Below, piece by piece: positions 39,289 through 50,061 of a stretch of DNA of 64,000 nucleotides. The stretch lies in the NCBI GenBank assembly GCA_023268715.1, contig JALRLV010000003.1, forward strand, positions 62,321 through 126,320, given 5' to 3'. Position 1 is the stretch's first letter, and the number at the start of each line of letters is the position of its first letter. The position numbers were made by a program, and so were the translations under genes. The notes below the pieces were generated by a model, which saw only the letters and a list, made by a program, of their open reading frames with translations, did no database searches and was not told the DNA's origin. The stretch is from Candidatus Thalassarchaeaceae archaeon (GTDB taxonomy: Archaea; Thermoplasmatota; Poseidoniia; Poseidoniales; Thalassarchaeaceae).

Positions 39289-42150
39289 GTGATGAAGTTC
39301 GGAGAGACCAATATTCCCTTCTGGGAAGAGTCAGGTCACTCATGCAGAGTTTGTTCTGTCACTGGTCTCCGGTTTTGGTCACGAGACGAAAATCGTACAA
39401 CTTCTGGTGATACGGTTGAAGACTCATACACATTTATTGGCAACCCGATAATCAAGGGATTTCCTATGCGTGGAAAAGAATTGAAAGATGCCATGCGTGA
39501 GACCTTCCTCGATTACTTTGAGCAGAGAGGACATGCTAGAATCGACCCTTATCCAGTATTGGCTCGATGGCGAGATGATATTCACTTGACCATAGCCTCA
39601 ATCGCTGATTTCCAACCGCATGTAACTAGTGGATTAGTGCCTCCACCTGCAAATCCTCTGGGGATTAGCCAGCCCTGTATTCGATTAACCGATGTAGCAG
39701 CAGTAGGCCGTTCTGGTAGGCATTTAACCACCTTTGAAATGATGGCCCATCATGCCTTTAATCGACCAGATGATGGTGCTGTGGTTTACTGGATCGACCA
39801 ATGTGTTCGATATTGTGATGATATGCTGGTTAACACATTTGGAATAGAGCCTGCTGATATCACCTATATCGAAAATCCCTGGTCCGGAGGCGGAAATGCA
39901 GGTCCGGCTCTGGAAGTCATTGTCGGTGGGCTGGAGTTAGCTACTTTGGTTTTCATGAATCTCGAGGAGCATGAAGACGGAGATGTCGAAATCAAAGGAC
40001 TTCGATACAGAGAAATGCCCCTGCAGATTATTGACACGGGATATGGTTTGGAGAGGTTTTGTTGGGCTGCGGCAGGGACCTCTACAATTTACGAAGCAAT
40101 CTATCCGGAGTCTGTAGAATGGCTGAAACAAATCGCCGGTTTTGATTCGATGGTGGAAGGATTAGGGTTGGGTGTCGACACAGATGACTTACTTGCAGAA
40201 TTATCTCAACTTGCTGGAATTCTCAATATTGATGTTGGAACCGATGTCGACTCATTGTACCAGAGACTCGTCGAAAGATTGGGAGACGGGGGTGTGGACA
40301 TATCGGTTTCCGACTTAAAACGCGTCACTGAACCTCTTTCATCGATTTATGCAATCCCTGATCATATGCACGCAATTAGCAATATGTTAGGTGATGGCTT
40401 AGTGCCCAGTAATGCAAAGGCGGGTTATCTTGTTAGAATGATGGCGCGTAGAGTTTGTAGAATGAAGGGAGATTTAGGAATCGATGTCCCCCTACGAGAT
40501 TTGGCTGCACATCACATCGACACTCACCTCGATATGATTGGATTTGTCCAGAGTAGGGAAGGAATTCTGACCATTCTAGACTTAGAAGAGGCTCGCTATC
40601 ATGAGATGTTGAGAAAGGGTGAAGCTGCGGTTAGAACTGCACTTAGAGAACTTCCACAAGATGCTCATAATGCACCAGACGAAATACTATTTCGTTTAGC
40701 AGAAGAAAGAGGTCTAAATCCGGAAATGGTAGTTTCAATAGCAAGAAAATTAGGTTGGGAGAATCTCTCTGTTAGAGTGGGTTTCGCAGCAGATATGGCG
40801 GCTAGAAATGCAGAGAGAACAAAGGCCGCTGCAAAGGGGAACGAAAAAGGGCAAATTTTCCAAACTAACTTCCCTCCTACTCGACAAGATTACTATTCTG
40901 ACACAAGTAAAACTGAATTCAGTGCAGCGGTTCTAGGTTGCAAGCCATTATCTAAAACACAAATCGACTCACTAAATCTATCATCAGAGGTTGTGGAACC
41001 GCCTACTCATTCTGTAGTTCTGGACAGTACTCTATTCTATCCCGAGGGAGGCGGTCAACTGGGCGACCAGGGACATTTAGGAACCGCAAGAGTGGTTGAT
41101 ACTAGAATAGAAAGTGGAGTAATATATCACCTAACTAATTGCTCTGTTGAAGAAGGAGAAATTTCAGGTAAAATAGACTGGAAAAGAAGACGGCAACTAA
41201 TGGATCACCACACTGCGGTCCACATCGTAGGCGGTAGTGCTCGTGCGATACTAGGCCCACATATATGGCAAGCCGGTTCGAACAAGGGTGAGCGCTATGC
41301 AAGAATTGACTTAACTCACTACTCCCGAATTTCTCGGAATGATTTGGATAAGATTGAAGATCATGCAAATGACATAATCGAACAGAATCCTGTTGTAGAA
41401 AAATTAGTCCTAGATAGAGCAGAAGCTGACGTGCAATTCGGCTTTGAATTATACCAGGGTGGCCCACCTAAACATAGTCAAATTAGAATAATCAAAATCG
41501 GCGACCACGATGTGCAGGCTTGTGGAGGAACGCATCACGACAATACCGGTGAAGTTTCTGAACTTCGCATCATCCGGTCTAGTCAAGTCCAAGACGGGGT
41601 CGAGCGTCTGCAAATCGTGGCAGGGGAGACGGCACGCGAGCACGCGCGAATTCAGGAACGCCTCTTGAACGAATCAAGCGAAGTCCTTGGGGTATCTCCA
41701 GATGACCTTCCAAGTGCGGTCTCACGTTTCTTTGATGAGTGGAAATCTCAGCAGAAGAAGATTGAATCGTTGGAAGCCGAAATCGTAAGACTGCGGACCA
41801 GTGGGGGCGGCGATGGCGCCATAGAAAAAGAAGGAATTCGCTATGCCATTATGGAAGTTGGTGGCGACATGAAAGCAGTTATGTCTATGCTAAGCCAATT
41901 AACACGGGATCCTCAAAATCCGACTCTAGCGGTTCTTGGAACTAGAGATGGAGGCGGGAAACTAATCGTCGCCATCACTGAAGGTTCACTCGCGGCTGAG
42001 AAACATGACGCCACAGAGATTCTTGCCGCCATAGCCGGACACATAAACGGAGGAGGGGGTGGGCGTCCGACAATGGCTCAAGGCGGTGGTTCAAACTCGG
42101 ATGGTATACCCGATGCATTGGAAGCTGCTCGTAATATTCTCGGGTTGTGA
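39289..42150 (+). CDS. alaS: alanyl-tRNA synthetase (archaeal type)
   Basis: MRETFLDYFEQRGHARIDPYPVLARWRDD, LDSTLFYPEGGGQLGDQG, DHHTAVHIVGG, QACGGTHHDNTGEV, GGGGGRPTMAQGGG. Confidence 0.96.
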   Translation: MMKFGETNIPFWEESGHSCRVCSVTGLRFWSRDENRTTSGDTVEDSYTFIGNPIIKGFPMRGKELKDAMRETFLDYFEQRGHARIDPYPVLARWRDDIHLTIASIADFQPHVTSGLVPPPANPLGISQPCIRLTDVAAVGRSGRHLTTFEMMAHHAFNRPDDGAVVYWIDQCVRYCDDMLVNTFGIEPADITYIENPWSGGGNAGPALEVIVGGLELATLVFMNLEEHEDGDVEIKGLRYREMPLQIIDTGYGLERFCWAAAGTSTIYEAIYPESVEWLKQIAGFDSMVEGLGLGVDTDDLLAELSQLAGILNIDVGTDVDSLYQRLVERLGDGGVDISVSDLKRVTEPLSSIYAIPDHMHAISNMLGDGLVPSNAKAGYLVRMMARRVCRMKGDLGIDVPLRDLAAHHIDTHLDMIGFVQSREGILTILDLEEARYHEMLRKGEAAVRTALRELPQDAHNAPDEILFRLAEERGLNPEMVVSIARKLGWENLSVRVGFAADMAARNAERTKAAAKGNEKGQIFQTNFPPTRQDYYSDTSKTEFSAAVLGCKPLSKTQIDSLNLSSEVVEPPTHSVVLDSTLFYPEGGGQLGDQGHLGTARVVDTRIESGVIYHLTNCSVEEGEISGKIDWKRRRQLMDHHTAVHIVGGSARAILGPHIWQAGSNKGERYARIDLTHYSRISRNDLDKIEDHANDIIEQNPVVEKLVLDRAEADVQFGFELYQGGPPKHSQIRIIKIGDHDVQACGGTHHDNTGEVSELRIIRSSQVQDGVERLQIVAGETAREHARIQERLLNESSEVLGVSPDDLPSAVSRFFDEWKSQQKKIESLEAEIVRLRTSGGGDGAIEKEGIRYAIMEVGGDMKAVMSMLSQLTRDPQNPTLAVLGTRDGGGKLIVAITEGSLAAEKHDATEILAAIAGHINGGGGGRPTMAQGGGSNSDGIPDALEAARNILGL

Positions 42151-43355
42151 AAGAAATGGTCGAACAAGTTGATGTTTCTGAGCGTGCCGCTGCAATCGAA
42201 TATGCGATTAGAGATGTTGTTGTTCCTGCCGTTGAGTTAGAGAAGCAAGGGCATGAAATTATTCGGCTAAACATTGGAGACCCATTGGCATACGAAGGAT
42301 TACCAACCCCTGAACATATGATTACTGCCTACAAACATGCATTGGATTCTCAGGACAATGGCTACGGACCTTCGTACGGAATCCCATCTCTTAGGCAGGC
42401 TATCGCCAAAGCTGAATCCGGCAAAGGCTGGAATTGTTCAGAAGATGATGTGTATGTTACACACGGAGTTACCGAAGCCTTGCAATTAATCTTCGCTGCA
42501 TTTCTAGAAGAGGGGACAAAAGTACTTGCCCCCGGTCCTCATTATCCTCCTTACATGGCTTATCCTCAGATGTATGGCGCAAGCACAATTGAATATCGCC
42601 TCAATCCGAAGGATGGCTGGCGAATTGATCTGGAAGATATCAAAGCCAAGATGGACGATAGTGTTCGTCTATTGGTAATAATTAATCCAAATAATCCTAC
42701 AGGAAATGTAGTCACTTCCTCTGAAATAGATACCTTACTAGAGATCACCAATGAATATCCCAAGTGCACCATTATTGCTGATGAAATCTACGATGCACTT
42801 GATTTCACAGGCAAACTTTGCTCCATAGCCTCAAGATCGAAATCCACTCCAATAATCGTTCTAAATGGGGTTTCTAAGGTATACTTTGCTCCGGGCTGGC
42901 GCATTGGCTACATGGCATGGCATGACCCTGAAGGTCGCCTAGAGTTGGTTCGCGATGGAGTTGAGAGACTATTGAGAAGTCGGTTGTGTGCTTCTACTCC
43001 TGCACAACATGGATACTTGGCTGGATTAACTGATGAACACGATTGGCTAGAAGGCCATCGTTCTAGAGTAAAGCAAAGATTGGATTATTGTAAGGATAGA
43101 ATTTCACAGATAGATGGATTGGATTGCGAAGCACCAGGAGGTGCTTTCTACCTATTTGTTAGGATTACAGATGAATCAGTAACTTCAGACAAACAATGGG
43201 TTCTAGATCTTCTCCACCAACAACATGTATTGGTTGTACATGGCTCGGGATTCTCTCCTGAATTCGGTTCAGGACATTTTCGTATGGTCTGCTTGCCTCC
43301 CATCGAAGTATTATCAACAGCCTTCGACCGAATTGACAAATTCATCAATGGATGA
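42147..43355 (+). CDS. class I/II PLP aminotransferase (alanine/aspartate-like)
   Basis: LNIGDPLAYEGLPTPEHM, NPNNPTGNVV, DEIYDALDFTG, GVSKVYFAPGWRIGYM; 4-bp overlap with alaS. Confidence 0.92.
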   Translation: MKEMVEQVDVSERAAAIEYAIRDVVVPAVELEKQGHEIIRLNIGDPLAYEGLPTPEHMITAYKHALDSQDNGYGPSYGIPSLRQAIAKAESGKGWNCSEDDVYVTHGVTEALQLIFAAFLEEGTKVLAPGPHYPPYMAYPQMYGASTIEYRLNPKDGWRIDLEDIKAKMDDSVRLLVIINPNNPTGNVVTSSEIDTLLEITNEYPKCTIIADEIYDALDFTGKLCSIASRSKSTPIIVLNGVSKVYFAPGWRIGYMAWHDPEGRLELVRDGVERLLRSRLCASTPAQHGYLAGLTDEHDWLEGHRSRVKQRLDYCKDRISQIDGLDCEAPGGAFYLFVRITDESVTSDKQWVLDLLHQQHVLVVHGSGFSPEFGSGHFRMVCLPPIEVLSTAFDRIDKFING

Positions 43356-44466
43356 TCGCATGGGTTTTTTTGATTTCTTCAATCGAAAAAAATCCACATC
43401 TGACCCTTTGGAAAGCATAAAACAACGATGGTTATACCTTTCTAATGGATTGATAAAAGACAATTTTTCCTCAAAAATCAATCATTACGGCGCTAGATTC
43501 TCCACCCATGGATTTGAGACATGGTTCTTGGGTTTAGAACAGAGGCTAGATCAGAGTTTAGGCCGTAGATTAGCCCATGCGGCTTTAGAACATCAGGAAT
43601 TTTTCATGAAAAATTCTGGGGTTAAAATCCCATCTAGTAGAGATCCTAATAATTGGACGGAAAATTTACTAGATTGGCAAACAAGAGGCCTTGGAGTGTA
43701 TAGAAAAATAGACGATGAGGACGAAATTAGGTTGCTTGTTGAAAATCCCGCCTCATCCCCGATATGCTCTGGTTTACTTACATCAGCATGGGAAATTGCT
43801 ACAGCAAAACGTCACCGTTTTGTTTGGTCTCAGAGTTCCCAAGAAGGCCTAGTTGTTAGTTTGAATCTTGACCATAAGGACTTACCAAACCCTACCGAAC
43901 AAGTCCTCATCTGGCCAAATTCGGATAATGAATTTGTAAATTACGAATTGACAGAGGACTCTTGGGAGGACCTAAGGGTAGGATCTCCTGGAGTGTGGTC
44001 ATTAATGAATGAAAGAAAATTTATTATTCACAGAGACCTGATTTTAAGATTTGAAGAGTTTTGCCTTCCATATATTTCCACCATTGAATCGGGAAGGCAA
44101 GATATCGAATGGCCAATTGCAGATGAGGAGCGTAAGTTATGGTGGACCTCAGCGGCTGATTCAATGAGGCAAATGCATTTTGATTCGGGCTTACATATTT
44201 TAATTTCAAAGCCAGATGATTGGATTGGAATAGGACGTAGACATCTGTCGATGAATGGTCTAGGAGCGGTTGAATCTGCGGAGTCATTTGACGGACACGG
44301 AGGTGTAAAAATTACCCTAAAAAATACATTTCATCCAGCAATTTCAGGAGGCGTATTATTGGCTTGCTGGGAACGTGCTCACGGAAGGCGTGGAAAACTA
44401 AAGTGTAGATTTAACAGTGGCTCAGTAGACTTATTTTTGTCCTCATCTGTTGATATAGCAGACTGA
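43348..44466 (+). CDS. hypothetical protein (372 aa)
   Basis: MDDRMGFFDFFNRKKSTSDPLESIKQRW start overlaps the aminotransferase stop; long ORF. Confidence 0.7.
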   Translation: MDDRMGFFDFFNRKKSTSDPLESIKQRWLYLSNGLIKDNFSSKINHYGARFSTHGFETWFLGLEQRLDQSLGRRLAHAALEHQEFFMKNSGVKIPSSRDPNNWTENLLDWQTRGLGVYRKIDDEDEIRLLVENPASSPICSGLLTSAWEIATAKRHRFVWSQSSQEGLVVSLNLDHKDLPNPTEQVLIWPNSDNEFVNYELTEDSWEDLRVGSPGVWSLMNERKFIIHRDLILRFEEFCLPYISTIESGRQDIEWPIADEERKLWWTSAADSMRQMHFDSGLHILISKPDDWIGIGRRHLSMNGLGAVESAESFDGHGGVKITLKNTFHPAISGGVLLACWERAHGRRGKLKCRFNSGSVDLFLSSSVDIAD

Positions 44467-44502
44467 GGTTTGAGATGCGTTATCGCTGAAACATTATATC
44501 CA

Positions 44503-44514
44503 TGACTTAAGTCA
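44503..44514. promoter_or_regulatory. 12-bp perfect palindrome tgacttaagtca next to TATA-like acattatatc
   Basis: Self-complementary with no loop; TATA-like element at 44491-44500. Confidence 0.35.
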
Positions 44515-44520
44515 ACATAG

Positions 44521-44538
44521 CAACCCCGTTAGGGGTTG
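44521..44538. promoter_or_regulatory. hairpin caacccc-gtta-ggggttg directly before the start of the TSP3-like gene
   Basis: 7-bp perfect stem ending 1 nt before GTG 44540. Confidence 0.5.
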
Positions 44539-44539
44539 G

Positions 44540-47500
44540 GTGAGAATTTTGGCTTTGAATCACAATCAATACGCAGTTGCGGCGATTGCCGTGACACTAT
44601 GTCTAGCAGGGTTCTACACGATTATCGACGCAGGACTTTCGACTACCGAATCTGGTGGATTTGAGCCAGCGGGTTCAGATGTCATATCCTCAGATGCTGA
44701 GGCGCAACAGGCCGGAAGAGATTCGGATGGAGACGGCCTTCCGGATAGGATGGAGCAGACTCTGTACGGTACGGATGATAATAATCCCGATACCGATGGA
44801 GACGGGTTAGAAGACGGCTGGGAGGTCGCTAACGGATTGGATCCATTGGACAGCGGGGAGCCAGACGAACGCGATATCGAAAATACGAATGCCGATGGAG
44901 AAGATGCTGGTGAACAAAATGAAACCTTCCCAGACCCGGACAACGGCCCCTACGGCGACCCAGATCGCGATGGCCTGACTAATGAGCAGGAAGCAGCTAT
45001 TGGTACAAACCCGACAGCTAGCGATAGTGACGGCGATGGCTTGAATGATCGCTGGGAATCACTATACACTGAAACTGTGCAAACACCCCAAGGTCCTGTG
45101 ACTTTACTAGACCCATTAAATCCAAACTGGGGATGCCCTTTACTTTCACCTCAAGTTGAGGCTGAAATGCGGTTAATCATAGGGACTAGCACATGGAATT
45201 CCCTACCGGTTGGCCCAAATGGAGATCATTCCTGTGATTCAGTTTTAGATATCGACAGGCAGGGTCCAGATTCGCTACCGAATTATCTTGAGGAAATATA
45301 CGACACCAATCCACTGGAGGAAGACAGCGATGGAGATTTAATTCCAGACAGAATCGAAGTCGGTTTTGGTTCCCAAGACCTACAAGTTCACTGCGGCGTA
45401 CCTCAATTCGGAACAATACGATTGGACGCACCATACACTGATTTAATGAGTGGGGTTGGCGATTTAACCTGGTTTAATGAAGACATGGATGGAGATGGAC
45501 GTCTGAATGGACCAGGTGATTGGGACACAGATGGCGATGGGATGCCTGACGGGTTCGAGTATTGTTACAACACCCTACTAAACCCCGCAAATTCCACCGA
45601 TGCCTACGGCGATGTTGATGAAGATGGCTTGAACAATGTAGAGGAATATGAGGTGGCTTACACCTGGGGGGCAGTCAACTTCACGAATCCCTTAGTCGCC
45701 GATACCGACAGCGATGGTATGCCAGATGGATGGGAGTACAATAGCGGCATCCATCCTAACGACGGTAGCAACGCGGAGGAAGACCCTGATTTCGATGGCT
45801 ATGATGCAGATGGTGATGGAGCCGTTCGCTACACTGATTTGGTTGGTATCTCCACAGTACACAGCATTGTTGTGGAAATCGGAGATTTTGTACAGGTTAA
45901 TCGCACTGTAATGTGGGTCAGAACTGTTCAGGACAGCCAATATGTAAACATCCCCGTCAAAACCCCAACCGAAGGATATGTTTACGCTATCAACATCGAA
46001 GTGGGTCAGGAAGTAATTAGTCGTCTACAAGACCTTGCAATCGTTGTTGAAGATCATGAGCGATTTACCAACCTAGATGAATATCGTGCCAAGTTTAGCC
46101 CTGACACAGATTTTAATCAGCCAGAAGAAGATTGGGCAATATTGGGACGTTCAACTGACCCACTAGTTCAGGACACTGACGGCGATGGTCTCATCGATGG
46201 TATCGAGGTAATCGGCTGGACCATCAGAGTCGTGGATATGGGAGTTCGAGATGTTACTGTCTATTCAGACCCTGGAGTTTACGACACAGATAGAGATGGG
46301 TTGTCAGATTCTGTTGAATATTTTGAAACGTTCACAAACGCTAGTGATAGAGATACAGATAGTGATGGATTGGAAGATTTCACCGAAGCGGTAGACGGAT
46401 TTATGTGGAATGGATCAGTTTACTTCACGAATGCCTCAATGTTTGATACAGATAACGATGGTTTGAATGACGGAGAAGAGGTAATCAATGGTCAAGACCA
46501 GTACATCACTAATGCAAACAATCCAGATACTGATGATGATGGGCTTTCAGATGGAGGAGAGGTCCTGTATATTCCTCGACCTTGGCAATCTGCCACAAAT
46601 CCACTGGACAATGACACCGATGACGATGGTCAACCGGATGGTTGGGAGATGCAGGTCTTTTCAGTTCAGCAGAATACAAATTCCCACAGTCTTTGGGTAA
46701 CCACTCAAAATTGGTTACCATTCGGGTGTACTAGTATGATCGAATGTGGACTTGGTCCTGGCGGATGGGTTTGGGATAGTTACCTCAAGGGTTTCCAAAC
46801 ATCGGGGGATAGGAATGGCGATGGTATTCTTGATCCTAAATATTTCATTCACGAGATGAATTTAACAGGATTCACAATTCCTAATGATGGAAGATGGGCA
46901 TTAGATCCGTCATTCGGTTCTATGCCAGACTCTAATTTTGATATCGATAATGACACCCTTCTCAACGCTCTAGAAGCCCCAGATAGGTGGGACACAAATC
47001 CTGTTGACGATGACACAGATGGTGATTTACTAGCTGATGGTTGGGAAGTATCTGCATCCGAGAGAGCGATTAGCTTGGGTCTGGTTGACAACAATACACT
47101 CGATGCTCTTGGTGCAAGAGGGCCAATGGACCCCAGAATGCCCGATTCGGATTTAGATGGTATAGATGACGGCTCCGAAGATTTTGATGATGATGGTCTG
47201 AATCGCACGCATTTACTGAATAGGTATTGCCCAGGTTGGGACGATCCACAAAATGCTGAATGTCACATCGACCCAACCACCGATAAGGGAGGTCGCTTCT
47301 ATGATGATTTGGAGAATTATACAAATTACGAAGAATTCCAAAATAAGACCGACCCTGTATTAGCCGATTCCGACGGAGATGGATGGGCTGACGGGTCTGA
47401 GGTTTACCACCAAGATCATGACAATGATGGAATGTGGTCTGGATGGGAATTTTACTTCGATTTCGACCCATTCGATGCTGCAGATGCTTTCGTTGATTCA

Positions 47501-47602
47501 GATGGTGATGGCTACAATAACAAATGTGAAAATAAATGGAATACAAATCCAAAAGACCCTACTAGTTTCCCCAGTCAAGGAGAATTGTGTACAAACGATT
47601 AG
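44540..47602 (+). CDS. secreted thrombospondin type-3-like calcium-binding repeat protein (1020 aa)
   Basis: N-terminal hydrophobic segment; many D.DGDGLPDxxE motifs (DSDGDGLPDRMEQ, DTDGDGLEDGWEV, DSDGDGWADGSEV). Confidence 0.92.
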   Translation: MRILALNHNQYAVAAIAVTLCLAGFYTIIDAGLSTTESGGFEPAGSDVISSDAEAQQAGRDSDGDGLPDRMEQTLYGTDDNNPDTDGDGLEDGWEVANGLDPLDSGEPDERDIENTNADGEDAGEQNETFPDPDNGPYGDPDRDGLTNEQEAAIGTNPTASDSDGDGLNDRWESLYTETVQTPQGPVTLLDPLNPNWGCPLLSPQVEAEMRLIIGTSTWNSLPVGPNGDHSCDSVLDIDRQGPDSLPNYLEEIYDTNPLEEDSDGDLIPDRIEVGFGSQDLQVHCGVPQFGTIRLDAPYTDLMSGVGDLTWFNEDMDGDGRLNGPGDWDTDGDGMPDGFEYCYNTLLNPANSTDAYGDVDEDGLNNVEEYEVAYTWGAVNFTNPLVADTDSDGMPDGWEYNSGIHPNDGSNAEEDPDFDGYDADGDGAVRYTDLVGISTVHSIVVEIGDFVQVNRTVMWVRTVQDSQYVNIPVKTPTEGYVYAINIEVGQEVISRLQDLAIVVEDHERFTNLDEYRAKFSPDTDFNQPEEDWAILGRSTDPLVQDTDGDGLIDGIEVIGWTIRVVDMGVRDVTVYSDPGVYDTDRDGLSDSVEYFETFTNASDRDTDSDGLEDFTEAVDGFMWNGSVYFTNASMFDTDNDGLNDGEEVINGQDQYITNANNPDTDDDGLSDGGEVLYIPRPWQSATNPLDNDTDDDGQPDGWEMQVFSVQQNTNSHSLWVTTQNWLPFGCTSMIECGLGPGGWVWDSYLKGFQTSGDRNGDGILDPKYFIHEMNLTGFTIPNDGRWALDPSFGSMPDSNFDIDNDTLLNALEAPDRWDTNPVDDDTDGDLLADGWEVSASERAISLGLVDNNTLDALGARGPMDPRMPDSDLDGIDDGSEDFDDDGLNRTHLLNRYCPGWDDPQNAECHIDPTTDKGGRFYDDLENYTNYEEFQNKTDPVLADSDGDGWADGSEVYHQDHDNDGMWSGWEFYFDFDPFDAADAFVDSDGDGYNNKCENKWNTNPKDPTSFPSQGELCTND

Positions 47603-47657
47603 TTCGTATGCCTTAGGTTTCATCACATAACACCCTCTCCGACGTATTGGTGAGAAT

Positions 47658-48131
47658 ATGTCTTGGTGGGTAATGCCTACTACTGCAGATATTGGGTTTA
47701 GGGCATTCTCAGATAGCCCAACAGGTATTCTTAGGGAATCTGCCTTTGCCTTGCAGGGGGTCCAACTTTCTGATAGAGGATTAGAATATCTAGACGGACA
47801 CATACGCCACGTTGCTGAATGGAGTATACCGTTTGGTAGTGCAGATATTGAACGCACCCTCGTCAGATGGTTGGAAGAGGTATTGTACAATTCCTATGTC
47901 GAAGATAAATGGCTGGTAGAATCAGAATTATCGATTGACGAGGAGTATCTCCGAGCACAGGTTTTGTGGGTTGAATCTAGAGACGTTGAATTGGAAATTG
48001 AGGTCAAGGCAGTAACTCTCCATGACCTTGTTGTGAGAGAAGTAGGTTTGGGAGAGATTGTCGATGGAGTTGACGGTGTGCCTTCGTTTGAAGGACCTGG
48101 TTGGATGGCACAAGTAGTATTGGACGTTTGA
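47658..48131 (+). CDS. archease
   Basis: TTADIGFRAFSDSP, LVRWLEEVLYNSYVED, LEIEVKAVTLHDLVV, GWMAQVVLDV. Confidence 0.85.
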   Translation: MSWWVMPTTADIGFRAFSDSPTGILRESAFALQGVQLSDRGLEYLDGHIRHVAEWSIPFGSADIERTLVRWLEEVLYNSYVEDKWLVESELSIDEEYLRAQVLWVESRDVELEIEVKAVTLHDLVVREVGLGEIVDGVDGVPSFEGPGWMAQVVLDV

Positions 48132-48136
48132 AACGA

Positions 48137-48868
48137 TTAAGCCAATCCTTCCCAGATATAGAATATGCCACTAGCAACTATTCCAATCATTACACCATTA
48201 TGGATCGATGTCGATTTCAAAGCCTTCAACCACTTTTTCCCAACCCTAACTCCAATTATTGCCGAGATGACTAGAACTAGCGTGATTTGGGAGTGTGCCA
48301 GTAGTTCCTCAGGCCTAAAAATAAGATATACAGGAATTCGTGAAAGGTCTACGCATAGTGCCAGAATACTCGCGGTCGCAGCATAAGCCATTTTGTCGGG
48401 TAGTCTGCGAGTAAGGAACATCGCACGCAGAGCTCCTTGGTGACCGGACAACCCACCCATGAATCCCGAACCAAATCCGCCGATACGGTCATTTGCTTCT
48501 GGAATACGATATCCAGTCCATTTTTCTGATACTGTCAGAATTGGCAGAAAAATCAAAAATAATCCGATTATTACCAATAAAGGATTTTGAGGCACCTCAT
48601 TCTGTAAAATGGCACCTAATACTGCACCAATAACTAACCAAATTCCATAATGCTTGAAGGCGGTCAAATCTACAGAATCCCACATACTCCAGCATTTTGC
48701 AGCGTTGTGTGCACCATGTACAACTGCAACTACTGCAACAGCCTCATGAGGCGGCATTAGTAGCAAGGCGAATGGAGTAAGCATAGTCGAAAGCCCAAAA
48801 CCGGCTGGAACCGTTAATGCAGCAGCAAAGAAGGAGCCAATAGCAGCGATTACTAGGATTTCATCCAC
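48137..48868 (-). CDS. TauE/SafE-family permease
   Basis: Multi-TM; GFGLSTMLTPFALLLMPPHEAVAVVAVVHG, GFGSGFMGGLSGHQGALRAMFL. Confidence 0.85.
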   Translation of the reverse strand: MDEILVIAAIGSFFAAALTVPAGFGLSTMLTPFALLLMPPHEAVAVVAVVHGAHNAAKCWSMWDSVDLTAFKHYGIWLVIGAVLGAILQNEVPQNPLLVIIGLFLIFLPILTVSEKWTGYRIPEANDRIGGFGSGFMGGLSGHQGALRAMFLTRRLPDKMAYAATASILALCVDLSRIPVYLIFRPEELLAHSQITLVLVISAIIGVRVGKKWLKALKSTSIHNGVMIGIVASGIFYIWEGLA

Positions 48869-48928
48869 ATCTATCTGTTGGTAATTTAGGATGTAGGCTT
48901 TTGCCCACTAGAATCTATGAAATATTGA

Positions 48929-49981
48929 TTATTCATCTACATTGAATCTCTGATATACTTCATTAGTAGTTTGAGTGACTCGTATGAATGTGGTACATTT
49001 TGGCAAGTCTTTGATTCGCCGAGCGCCTACGTATGAGCATGCAGAGCGAACTCCTCCAAGGATAGCCTGAACTGTAATTTCCAAAGCCCCTCGGTAGGGG
49101 ACTCGAACCTCTTTACCTTCTGGTGCACGGTGCTTTGCAACTTCCCCATAGTGAGTTTCCATAGCCTTGGCGCTGGACATTCCGTAGAATGATTTGTACT
49201 GTTTCCCATTATCCCCAGTGACGAGTTCCCCACCCGATTCATCATGGCCAGCGAACATCCCGCCTAACATTACGAAGTCGGCTCCCGCAGCGAAGGCTTT
49301 GGCTACATCACCAGGACTTGAACAACCTCCGTCGGCCATAACGTGTCCAGCCAAACCATGTGCGGCGTCTGCACATTCTGCAATTGCAGAAAGTTGAGGA
49401 TAACCGACACCTGCTACCTTCCGAGTTGTACATACTGAACCTGGTCCAATTCCAACTTTGACAATGTCTGCACCGGCTAGAATTAACGCTTCGGTCATTT
49501 CTCGGGTTGCAACATTACCGGCGATAATTATAGAGGATGAGAATTCATTCCTGACCTTCTTTACGAAATCCAAAAACACCTCTCGATACCCGTTTGCAAC
49601 ATCAATACAAATCAATTTCGTGGCGGAGTTTGTACTCATCTTTCGCTTTAGTAAATCGAACGAATTGTCGGTAGAGCCACAGGTAACAGCAACGTATTCT
49701 GGGTTAATTCCATCATTCCAAGCAGCTGCATAATCCTTGGTTGAGTAGAATTTTTGCATACAAGTCATCATTTGGTATTTTTGTAATTCTGCAGCCACGC
49801 TGAATAGTCCTGTAGTATCCATATTCGCAGAAACGATTGGCACGCCGGTCCACGTAGCATCGGAATGTCGAAAAGTGAATTCACGAACCAAAGTAACATC
49901 CGATCGCGAAACCAGCGTACTGCGCTTAGGTCTAATCAATACATCATCAAAGGTAAGCTTCACGTCGTGTTCTACACGCAT
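48929..49981 (-). CDS. guaC: GMP reductase (E. coli GuaC-like)
   Basis: [85 protein letters not shown]. Confidence 0.94.
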   Translation of the reverse strand: MRVEHDVKLTFDDVLIRPKRSTLVSRSDVTLVREFTFRHSDATWTGVPIVSANMDTTGLFSVAAELQKYQMMTCMQKFYSTKDYAAAWNDGINPEYVAVTCGSTDNSFDLLKRKMSTNSATKLICIDVANGYREVFLDFVKKVRNEFSSSIIIAGNVATREMTEALILAGADIVKVGIGPGSVCTTRKVAGVGYPQLSAIAECADAAHGLAGHVMADGGCSSPGDVAKAFAAGADFVMLGGMFAGHDESGGELVTGDNGKQYKSFYGMSSAKAMETHYGEVAKHRAPEGKEVRVPYRGALEITVQAILGGVRSACSYVGARRIKDLPKCTTFIRVTQTTNEVYQRFNVDE

Positions 49982-50061
49982 CTGAACCTTACTACTCCAA
50001 CGTAGGTCCATTTAAGACCGTTCTGACAGATTCTATCTCAATTGAATCTCAATTTGGTATA

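Noticed and set aside
47070-47552. 160-aa His-rich minus-strand ORF
   Set aside because: Shadow of the Asp/Gly-rich calcium repeats (gat/atc codons read in reverse)
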